DNA of 5,471 nt from Alphaproteobacteria bacterium (lineage in GTDB: Bacteria > Pseudomonadota > Alphaproteobacteria > Micropepsales > Micropepsaceae): positions 1-5,471 of the forward strand of contig JAPLPI010000266.1 in assembly GCA_026400305.1 (NCBI GenBank), in the 5' to 3' direction. Each line of letters starts with the position of its first letter. The first letter of the stretch is position 1. The position numbers were made by a program, and so were the translations under genes. Under the pieces are notes generated by a model. The model did no database searches and had not been told where the DNA came from. It saw only the letters and a program-made list of their open reading frames with translations. Below, piece by piece: positions 1 through 5,471 of this stretch.

Positions 1-1
1 T

Positions 2-382
2 CTGCTTTATGAAGGGGATGGCTCGGATATCATCCAGGCCCTGCCGGATGCCAGCTTGGGGCGGTTCTTTTTGCTATTCCCCGATCCCTGGCCCAAGACC
101 CGGCATCACAAACGACGTTTCCTGCAGATGGAGATGCTGGACAACCTGTTCCGGGTGCTCAAGCCGGGGGCGGAACTTCGCTTTGCCACCGACGACAAAA
201 GTTATTTGCCCTTTGCCCTGGAGCGATTGTGCGCCCATCCGGGCTTTGAATGGCTGGCCCAGGGACCCACCGACTGGAAAGGCCGGCCCACCGACTGGCC
301 GCCAACCCGCTATGAAACCAAGGCGATCCGGGGGCTGCCGACCTTCCTCCGCTTCGCACGAAGGGCTAAAATCGCGGCATGA
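2..382 (+). CDS. trmB: tRNA (guanine-N7-)-methyltransferase TrmB, 5' end missing
   Basis: This is the C-terminal 126 residues of the enzyme that uses S-adenosylmethionine to methylate N7 of G46 in the tRNA variable loop, a cytosolic reaction. The reading frame is open from base 2, with no start codon for the full protein, so the gene begins outside the window. The family hallmark FPDPWPKTRHHKRRF lies at 77-121; its first Asp (codon 83-85) matches the Asp regarded as catalytic in E. coli TrmB. Just before it is the 'YEGDGSDII.ALPDASLGRFF' segment of the methyltransferase fold. Further on are 'LRFATDD', corresponding to the family's 'ATDxxxYA' region, and 'TRYETKAI', corresponding to the tRNA/SAM-site 'TxxExxG/A' motif near the C-terminus. 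The stop TGA (380-382) overlaps the next start as ATGA. An ATG at 56 is internal and not a plausible start, because conserved family sequence precedes it. Confidence 0.95.
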   Translation: MLYEGDGSDIIQALPDASLGRFFLLFPDPWPKTRHHKRRFLQMEMLDNLFRVLKPGAELRFATDDKSYLPFALERLCAHPGFEWLAQGPTDWKGRPTDWPPTRYETKAIRGLPTFLRFARRAKIAA

Positions 383-633
383 ATAAACCTGCCCCCGATG
401 ACGACGATTATGTACGCCCCATCTATCGCACCAGCTTTGGCGAATACGCCATCATCGCGGTGGCGGCCTGCTGTACTATGGCTTTTATCCTGATGATGGC
501 CCTGCCATCGCCCTTCGCAAAATATGAAAAAGCCAAGGCTAAGGCGGCTCTGGAAACCCGCGAAAAGGCACTTGCTGCCCCGATTCCGGGCGGGGAAGTC
601 AGTGTCGACATCAACTCGGCGGCGCGGAAATAA
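379..633 (+). CDS. Small single-pass membrane protein of unknown function (84 aa)
   Basis: I do not recognise a family. The protein has an acidic N-terminus (four Asp at residues 7-10), then one clear hydrophobic segment at about residues 23-42 (rich in Ala, Ile, Met, with a Cys pair at 31-32), a Pro-Ser-Pro break at 43-45, and a charged Lys/Glu/Ala-rich helix at about 47-67 that looks amphipathic. It ends in a short polar tail. There is no lipobox and no clear signal-peptidase site, so a membrane anchor is more likely than an exported protein. Topology is uncertain: Arg13 and Arg17 precede the segment, while several Lys follow it. The ATG overlaps the trmB stop as ATGA, and the only Shine-Dalgarno-like bases (GAAGGG, 360-365) are 13 bases away, so translation probably depends on coupling to trmB. 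Overlap, length and GC-rich third positions argue for a real gene; the function is unknown. Confidence 0.72.
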   Translation: MNKPAPDDDDYVRPIYRTSFGEYAIIAVAACCTMAFILMMALPSPFAKYEKAKAKAALETREKALAAPIPGGEVSVDINSAARK

Positions 634-644
634 CGCTGCCCGGC

Positions 645-673
645 TTGAATAAAGCCTCCCCGGGGCGTAAAAG
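645..673 (+). promoter_or_regulatory. Weak sigma70-type promoter candidate ahead of rimP
   Basis: TTGAAT (645-650, 4 of 6 to TTGACA) and TAAAAG (668-673, 4 of 6 to TATAAT) are separated by exactly 17 bases in the only intergenic gap of the window. A start would fall near base 680, leaving a leader of about 25 bases before the GTG at 704. The position fits a promoter for the rimP-nusA-ylxR-infB transcript. Matches of this quality are common by chance, so this is an inference from spacing and location only. Confidence 0.25.
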
Positions 674-703
674 CGGCCGATCCCAAGCAACAAGAAGTGT
701 TGT

Positions 704-1264
704 GTGGCAGTCCGAAAGGGCCGCCGCGGGCGAAAGGCTTTTGTTTTGACAGTCGTTGTGGCATCGCATCTTGAACCTGTGTTTGAACCCGTGATCGAAA
801 AAGCGGGCTTCAAGCTTGTGCGCCTGCGCGTGATGGGCGGCGCCGCCAAGACCCTGCAGGTGATGGCCGAGCGGCCCGATGGCACCATGGATGTTGAAGG
901 CTGTGCAGCGCTCAGCCACGCACTGCTGGATTTCATCGAGGCTGAAGATCCGATCGAGGGCGAATATGAGATCGAAGTCTCCTCGCCCGGTATCGACCGG
1001 CCGCTGACCCGTCCGATAGACTTTTCGCGCTGGAGCGGCCACGAAGCCAAGATCGAGCTTGCCGCGCCCGTGGACGGCCGCAAGCGCTTTCGCGCCACGC
1101 TTTTGGGACTGGATGGCCAGGATGTTTGCATCCGTGACACCTCCATCGGCAATGATGAAATTCGCTTTCCGTTTCGCGCCATCGCCAACGCGAAGCTCGT
1201 GCTCACCGACAAGCTTATCAACGAACATTCAAAGACGCGCACCATAGCGCAACAGGAGAAGTAA
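704..1264 (+). CDS. rimP: Ribosome maturation factor RimP
   Basis: RimP binds the free 30S subunit in the cytosol and helps its late assembly, especially around S12 and the head region. Counted from the GTG at 704, the N-terminal alpha/beta domain covers about residues 22-101 and contains 'LEPVFEPVIEKAGFKLVRLRV' in shortened family form, 'DVEGCAALSHALLDFIE', and the diagnostic motif VSSPGIDRPLTR starting at residue 92. The C-terminal SH3-like domain follows (about 105-172), ending in 'AIANAKLVLT'. The start is uncertain. GTG 704 (186 aa) has AGAAG at 693-697, six bases upstream, but adds a basic leader (residues 4-11) not obviously related to the family. TTG 746 (172 aa) has AAAGG at 733-737, eight bases upstream, and GTG 758 (168 aa) has no clear site. 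The domain itself begins near residue 21, so all three give a complete protein. The stop is two bases before the nusA ATG, with one base between the genes. Confidence 0.94.
   Translation: MAVRKGRRGRKAFVLTVVVASHLEPVFEPVIEKAGFKLVRLRVMGGAAKTLQVMAERPDGTMDVEGCAALSHALLDFIEAEDPIEGEYEIEVSSPGIDRPLTRPIDFSRWSGHEAKIELAAPVDGRKRFRATLLGLDGQDVCIRDTSIGNDEIRFPFRAIANAKLVLTDKLINEHSKTRTIAQQEK
1254..1261 (+). promoter_or_regulatory. Strong ribosome binding site of nusA
   Basis: AGGAGAAG lies inside the last codons of rimP, with the AGGAG core (1254-1258) seven bases before the nusA ATG at 1266. It is the best Shine-Dalgarno sequence in the window and fixes the nusA start. Other junctions here have weak or distant sites and seem to rely on stop-start overlap. 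Confidence 0.8.
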
Positions 1265-1265
1265 A

Positions 1266-2879
1266 ATGGCAGGTATTGTGGCCGCCAACCGGCTAGAACT
1301 TTTGCAGATTGCCGACGCCGTCGCGCGCGACAAGTCCATCGACAAGCAGGTGGTCCTGACCGCGATGGAAGAGGCGATGCAGCGCGCCGCCAAGGCCCAT
1401 TACGGCACCGAGAACGACATCAAGGTCGATATCGATCCCAAGACGGGCGAAACCCATGTCTCGCGCTATCTGCACGTCGTGGAGATGGTCGAGAACGACA
1501 AGACCGAAATTTCCCTGGTCGATGCGCGCAAGCGCAACCCTGACGCCCAGATCAGCGACATCATCGCCGAAACCCTGCCGCCGGTGGACTTCAACCGCAT
1601 CAATGCTCAGAACGCCAAGCAGGTTATCGTGCAGAAGGTGCGCGACGCCGAGCGCGAGCGTCATTATGATGAATATAAGGACCGCATCGGCGAAGTGGTG
1701 CACGGCGTGGTCAAGCGCTCAGAGTTCGGCTCCGTCGTCGTGGACTTGGGCAAGGCCGAAGGCGTTGTGCGCCGCGACGAGATGATCCCGCGCGAATCCT
1801 TCCGCGCCGGCGACCGCATCCGCGCCTATATCTATGACGTGCGCCGTGAAGCCCGCGGGCCACAGATTTTCCTGTCGCGCAGCCATCCCCAGTTCATGGT
1901 GCGCTTGTTCGCCCAGGAAGTGCCGGAAATCTATGACGGCGTGATCGAAATCCGCGCCGTGGCACGCGATCCGGGCTCCCGCGCCAAGATCGCTGTCATC
2001 AGCAAGGACAGCTCCATCGATCCGGTCGGCGCCTGCGTCGGCATGCGCGGCGTGCGCGTGCAGGCGGTGGTGCAGGAACTGCAGGGCGAACGCATTGACA
2101 TCATCCCGTGGAACGGCGAGGCGGCGACTTTCATTGTCAATGCTTTGGCGCCCGCCGAAGTCACCAAGGTGGTGCTGGACGAAGATACCCACCGCGTCGA
2201 AGTGGTGGTGCCTGACGAACAGCTGTCGCTGGGCATCGGCCGCCGCGGCCAGAATGTACGTTTGGCTTCGCAACTCACCGGTTGGCAGATCGACATTCTG
2301 ACGGAAGCTGAGGAATCGGAACGTCGCCAAAAGGAGTTCACCACCCGCACCGCTTTGTTCATGGAATCGCTGGACGTGGACGAAACTGTGGCCCAGTTGC
2401 TGGCGTCGGAAGGCTTCGCCACCATCGAAGATGTGGCCTATGTGGATCTTGGCGAACTGGCGCAGATCGAGGCGTTTGACGAAGAGACCGCCCAGGAACT
2501 GCAGAACCGCGCCATCGAACACATCGAAGCCCGCAACAAGGAGCTGGACGACAAGCGCCTGGCTCTGGGCGTCACCGATGAGCTGCTGGACGTGGATGGC
2601 ATCACCCCCGCCATGGCCGTTGCGCTGGGCGGACATGAGGTCAAGACGCTGGAGGATCTCGCCGGCTGCGCCAGCGACGACCTAATCGGCTATTACGAAG
2701 TCAACAAGGACAAGGAGCGCGTTCGTATTCCCGGCGCCCTAGACGGCTTCAACCTCACCAGCGACGACGCCGACGCCATCGTGATGAAGGCGCGCGTCAA
2801 GATTGGCTGGGTCGAGGAAGAGCCCGTAGTGGTTGAAGACGTTGCCGAAGAAGGCGAAGCGGAGAACAGCGAAGCTTGA
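1266..2879 (+). CDS. nusA: Transcription termination/antitermination factor NusA
   Basis: NusA binds RNA polymerase near the RNA exit channel, promotes pausing and intrinsic termination, and joins antitermination complexes on rRNA operons. The 537-residue product shows all domains in order: N-terminal polymerase-binding domain (about 1-125), S1 domain (about 139-202, '[21 protein letters not shown]'-like beginning), KH1 (GxxG loop as GMRG, residues 259-262, within the conserved '[14 protein letters not shown]'), and KH2 (GRRG, 325-328, within '[16 protein letters not shown]'). Two C-terminal helix-hairpin-helix acidic repeats follow (about 366-423 and 436-510). In the second, a Lys/Arg-containing stretch at about 475-497 ends in 'GALDGF'. 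The tail from about 515 is strongly acidic. It is longer than the 495-residue E. coli protein, as is usual in alphaproteobacteria. The TGA stop shares one base with the next ATG (TGATG). Confidence 0.97.
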   Translation: MAGIVAANRLELLQIADAVARDKSIDKQVVLTAMEEAMQRAAKAHYGTENDIKVDIDPKTGETHVSRYLHVVEMVENDKTEISLVDARKRNPDAQISDIIAETLPPVDFNRINAQNAKQVIVQKVRDAERERHYDEYKDRIGEVVHGVVKRSEFGSVVVDLGKAEGVVRRDEMIPRESFRAGDRIRAYIYDVRREARGPQIFLSRSHPQFMVRLFAQEVPEIYDGVIEIRAVARDPGSRAKIAVISKDSSIDPVGACVGMRGVRVQAVVQELQGERIDIIPWNGEAATFIVNALAPAEVTKVVLDEDTHRVEVVVPDEQLSLGIGRRGQNVRLASQLTGWQIDILTEAEESERRQKEFTTRTALFMESLDVDETVAQLLASEGFATIEDVAYVDLGELAQIEAFDEETAQELQNRAIEHIEARNKELDDKRLALGVTDELLDVDGITPAMAVALGGHEVKTLEDLAGCASDDLIGYYEVNKDKERVRIPGALDGFNLTSDDADAIVMKARVKIGWVEEEPVVVEDVAEEGEAENSEA

Positions 2880-3535
2880 TGACCGCTGCTGTCACGACTG
2901 AAGAGGACGACGATATGCGTGAGCGGCGCGATATCGTGTCGGGCGAAGTGCTGCCCGAAAATCGTCTCATCCGGTTTGTGGCGGATCCCGATGGCAATGT
3001 GGTTCCCGACGCGGCGGCCAAGCTGCCGGGACGTGGCCTGTGGGTTGAGGCGTCGAAATCCGCTATCGACAGGGCGGTGGAAAAGAAACTCTTCTCCCGC
3101 GCCGCCAAGGCGCAGGTCACCGCCACCGCCGACCTGGCGGCCCGTGCCGAAAAGGCGCTGTTGGCGCGCATGATCGGCGACCTAGGGCTTGCTCGCCGTT
3201 CCGGCGCGCTGTTCCTAGGCTTCGACAATGTATTGCGTGAACTGCTGGGCCCCAAGCCTCCCAAGGCGCTGATCGAGGCGCTCGACGGCTCCGCCGATGG
3301 CAAACGCAAATTGTATGCCGCCGCGCACCGGCTGGAACTGGATTGCGCGGTGATCGAATGCCTGACCAGCGCCGAATTGGGCTTGGCGCTGGGTCGCGAG
3401 AATGTGATACATGCCGCCGTCCAGCCGGGCGGTCTTGCCGAACGTTTGACCTTTGATGCGGAACGCCTTTCAGGCTTCCGTCCCCGGAATGAAAGCCCGC
3501 GAGCGAACGCGAGCAAAATTGAAAGCAAGTCATGA
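2879..3535 (+). CDS. YlxR (DUF448) / L7Ae-like RNA-binding protein
   Basis: Two small RNA-binding folds are joined. The YlxR domain (about residues 14-85) has '[10 protein letters not shown]', '[11 protein letters not shown]', the signature GRGLWV (51-56) and 'KKLFSRAAK'. The L7Ae/L30e-like domain (about 93-195) begins near '[12 protein letters not shown]' (GLARRSG at 103-109) and resembles the ribosomal L7Ae/L30e/Gadd45 group. The role is only partly known: proteins of this type sit between nusA and infB in many bacteria and are thought to bind RNA or act as regulators. The Cys commonly seen after 'RR' in the YlxR motif is Asp18 here. ATG 2879 (218 aa) is chosen because it overlaps the nusA stop as TGATG. 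A TTG at 2876 is possible, and ATG 2915 (206 aa, with GAGG at 2903-2906 eight bases upstream) is a real alternative that starts just before the conserved domain. The stop overlaps infB as ATGA. Confidence 0.92.
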   Translation: MTAAVTTEEDDDMRERRDIVSGEVLPENRLIRFVADPDGNVVPDAAAKLPGRGLWVEASKSAIDRAVEKKLFSRAAKAQVTATADLAARAEKALLARMIGDLGLARRSGALFLGFDNVLRELLGPKPPKALIEALDGSADGKRKLYAAAHRLELDCAVIECLTSAELGLALGRENVIHAAVQPGGLAERLTFDAERLSGFRPRNESPRANASKIESKS

Positions 3536-5471
3536 GCGATACTGACGAAACCAAGCGCCCGGCCAAAACGCTGTCGCTCAAGAAGACGGAAACCTCCACC
3601 GTCAAGCAAAGCTTCAGCCATGGCCGCACCAAGGCTGTGGTGGTGGAGAAGAAGCGCTCCGCCGCGCCGCCTGCCGCCGCCGCCAAGGCGCCTGCAAAGG
3701 CCGCCGCCGAAAAGCCCGTTGCCGCCGCGCCCGAAGTGGTCGCCAGGGCGCCGGTCGCCGCGCCTCGCGGCGTGGTGCTGCGCCAGCTTTCGGACGAGGA
3801 AAAGCAGCGCCGCGCCGCCGCCCTGGCCGATGCCCGCGTTTCCGACAGCGAAGCCCGCAACATCGCCGAATCCGAAGCCCGCCGTCGCGCCCAGGAAGAA
3901 GAGCAGCTCAAAATCGAGCGCGCTGCCGCCGAGCGACGCAAGGTTGAGGAAGAAGCTCGCAAGATCGCCGACGAGGCCGCCAAGAAGCGCGCCGAGCAGG
4001 AAGCGGCCCGCCGCTTTGAAGCAGCCCCCAAAACCGGCGAAGTGGCTCCGGCCGACGCCCCGCGCCGCCGCCTTGAGAACGAAGAAGAAGAGGGCGGCGC
4101 CAAGAAGATCGGCGGCAAGCTGGTTCCCGCCAAGGCGCCCGCGCCCAAGAAGGTAGCCGAAGGCGAACGCCGCCGCGGCAAGCTGACTGTCACCCGCGCC
4201 CTGTCCGATGATGACGAACGCGTGCGCTCGGTCGCTTCCTACAAGCGCCACCTGCAGCGCGTGAACAAGGGCCATCAGCAGCAGCCGGCCGGCCCCGCCG
4301 GTCCGCGCGACATCATCGTGCCGGAAACCATCACCGTTTCCGATCTGGCCAACCGCATGGCCCGTCGTACCGTGGACGTCATCAAGGTTCTAATGAAGAA
4401 CGGCATGATGGCGACCCCCAACGACATCATCGATGCCGACACCGCCGAGCTGGTTGCTGCCGAATATGGCCATGTGGTCAAGCGCGTGGCCGAAACCGAC
4501 GTGCTGGAAGGCCTGGCCGGTGAGACCGACGACGACGCCAGCATGATGCCGCGCCCCCCGGTCGTGACCATCATGGGCCATGTCGATCACGGGAAGACCT
4601 CGCTGCTGGATGCGCTGCGCAAGACCGACGTTGTCTCGGGCGAAGCCGGCGGTATCACCCAGCATATCGGCGCCTATCAGGTGAACCTGAAGTCGGGCCA
4701 GAAGATCACCTTCCTGGACACCCCCGGCCACGCGGCCTTCACCCAGATGCGCGCGCGCGGCGCCAAGGTCACCGACCTGGTGATACTGGTGGTTGCTGCC
4801 GATGACGGCGTGATGCCCCAGACGGTGGAAGCCATCGCCCACGCCAAGGCGGCCGGTGTGCCGATGATCGTGGCGGTCAACAAGATCGACAAGGGCGGCG
4901 CCAATCCCACCCGCGTGAAGACCGAACTGCTGCAGCACGAAGTCCAGGTCGAAGACATGGGCGGCGAGGTGCAGGTGGTGGAAGTCTCCGCCACCAAGCA
5001 GCTGGGCCTCGACAAGCTGGAAGAGGCCATTCTGCTGCAGGCCGAAATCCTGGACCTTAAGGCCAATCCCGATCGCCCCGCCGAAGGCGCGGTGGTCGAA
5101 GCCAAGCTGGACAAGGGCCGCGGTCCCGTCGCCACCGTGCTGATACAGCGCGGAACCCTGAAGGTTGGTGACATCGTAGTCGCCGGCGCCGAATGGGGCC
5201 GGGTGCGTTTGCTCGCCAATGAACGCGGCGAGTCGGTGAAGACCGCTGGTCCCTCGACCCACATCGAAGTTCTGGGTCTTTCGGCGGCGCCGGAAGCAGG
5301 CGACGAAATGGTCGTGGTCGAAAACGAAGCGCGTGCCCGCGAAGTGGCGGAATATCGTGGCCGCAAGCGTCGCGAACAGCGCCAGGCTTCGTCCTCGCGC
5401 CAGACTCTCGACCAGCTGCTGCAGACCCGCGAATCCGGCGAAAAGCGCCTGTTGCCGCTGGTGCTCAAGAC
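3532..5471 (+). CDS. infB: Translation initiation factor IF-2, 3' end missing
   Basis: IF2 is the GTPase that brings formyl-Met-tRNA to the 30S subunit and promotes 50S joining. The frame is open from ATG 3532 to the window end (646 codons); the tRNA-binding C-terminal domains lie beyond it. Residues 12-42 carry an alphaproteobacterial-style start ('LSLKKT', '[16 protein letters not shown]'). Next come an Ala/Pro/Lys-rich linker (about 43-80), a highly charged Arg/Glu/Ala helix likely to be coiled coil (about 84-160), and a second linker. The IF2_N domain spans about 261-316. The G domain begins near 343: G1 GHVDHGKT (349-356), switch [12 protein letters not shown] (373-383, G2 Thr376), G3 DTPGH (396-400, with the conserved His400), G4 NKID (450-453), and G5 Ser486-Ala487. 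Domain II follows (about 511-600), then a basic helix. No good Shine-Dalgarno precedes the ATG, which overlaps the upstream stop as ATGA, so translational coupling is likely. Confidence 0.97.
   Translation, partial: MSDTDETKRPAKTLSLKKTETSTVKQSFSHGRTKAVVVEKKRSAAPPAAAAKAPAKAAAEKPVAAAPEVVARAPVAAPRGVVLRQLSDEEKQRRAAALADARVSDSEARNIAESEARRRAQEEEQLKIERAAAERRKVEEEARKIADEAAKKRAEQEAARRFEAAPKTGEVAPADAPRRRLENEEEEGGAKKIGGKLVPAKAPAPKKVAEGERRRGKLTVTRALSDDDERVRSVASYKRHLQRVNKGHQQQPAGPAGPRDIIVPETITVSDLANRMARRTVDVIKVLMKNGMMATPNDIIDADTAELVAAEYGHVVKRVAETDVLEGLAGETDDDASMMPRPPVVTIMGHVDHGKTSLLDALRKTDVVSGEAGGITQHIGAYQVNLKSGQKITFLDTPGHAAFTQMRARGAKVTDLVILVVAADDGVMPQTVEAIAHAKAAGVPMIVAVNKIDKGGANPTRVKTELLQHEVQVEDMGGEVQVVEVSATKQLGLDKLEEAILLQAEILDLKANPDRPAEGAVVEAKLDKGRGPVATVLIQRGTLKVGDIVVAGAEWGRVRLLANERGESVKTAGPSTHIEVLGLSAAPEAGDEMVVVENEARAREVAEYRGRKRREQRQASSSRQTLDQLLQTRESGEKRLLPLVLK

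Noticed and set aside
642..656. Intrinsic terminator after the small membrane protein gene
   Set aside because: The stem is only five pairs and is followed by a GC-rich sequence, not a T-run.
746..774. Perfect TTGACA as a promoter for a transcript starting inside rimP
   Set aside because: The sequence 16-18 bases downstream does not resemble TATAAT, so the hexamer is more likely chance.
1719..2636. A 305-codon minus-strand frame, rich in His, Asp and Ala, opposite nusA
   Set aside because: Fully antisense to conserved nusA domains and with no recognisable protein motif.
3661..3760. Repetitive GCC/GCG-rich stretch resembling a tandem repeat
   Set aside because: It is codon-level low complexity from the Ala/Pro/Lys linker of IF2, with no fixed repeat unit.
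3620..4156. A 178-codon plus-strand frame rich in Pro, Arg and Ala inside infB
   Set aside because: It is an out-of-frame reading of the Ala/Lys/Glu-rich N-terminal region of IF2; the infB frame is continuous and carries recognisable family motifs.
2797..4275. A 492-codon open frame on the minus strand, opposite the end of nusA, ylxR and the start of infB
   Set aside because: It is antisense to three well-supported genes, its product is low-complexity Ala/Gly/Leu/Arg-rich, and such long antisense frames are expected in GC-rich coding DNA.
4318..4400. Internal start codons for a shorter IF2 form, as in E. coli
   Set aside because: In-frame GTG/ATG codons exist near the IF2_N domain, but none has a convincing ribosome binding site upstream.

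Overview
The window is a near-continuous, plus-strand cluster of RNA and translation genes from a GC-rich bacterium. Gene order and protein style point to an alphaproteobacterium: trmB next to rimP-nusA-ylxR-infB, a YlxR protein fused to an L7Ae-like domain, a NusA of 537 residues with a long C-terminal part, and an IF2 that begins with the 'LSLKKT...VKQSFSHGR' type of N-terminus. I cannot place it to family or genus from the sequence alone.

Layout: 1-382 is the 3' part of trmB (tRNA m7G46 methyltransferase), cut by the window edge. 379-633 is an 84-residue single-pass membrane protein of unknown function that overlaps trmB by ATGA. 634-703 is the only real intergenic gap and holds a weak promoter candidate and two small hairpins. 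704-1264 is rimP (start uncertain), 1266-2879 nusA, 2879-3535 the YlxR/L7Ae RNA-binding protein, and 3532-5471 the first 646 codons of infB, which runs off the window.

The genes work together on making and using ribosomes. RimP matures the 30S subunit, NusA controls pausing, termination and antitermination of RNA polymerase (including on rRNA operons), the YlxR-type protein is an RNA-binding accessory, and IF2 places initiator tRNA on the 30S subunit. TrmB modifies tRNA. The junctions are very tight (ATGA overlap, 70-base gap, 1-base gap, TGATG overlap, ATGA overlap), so rimP to infB is almost certainly one transcript with translational coupling.

I found no mobile element, CRISPR array, RNA gene, phage gene or defence system, and no sign of a previously undescribed system. 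The most open item is the small membrane protein between trmB and rimP. The remaining observations are about start sites, leader structure and lineage-style variations in known proteins.
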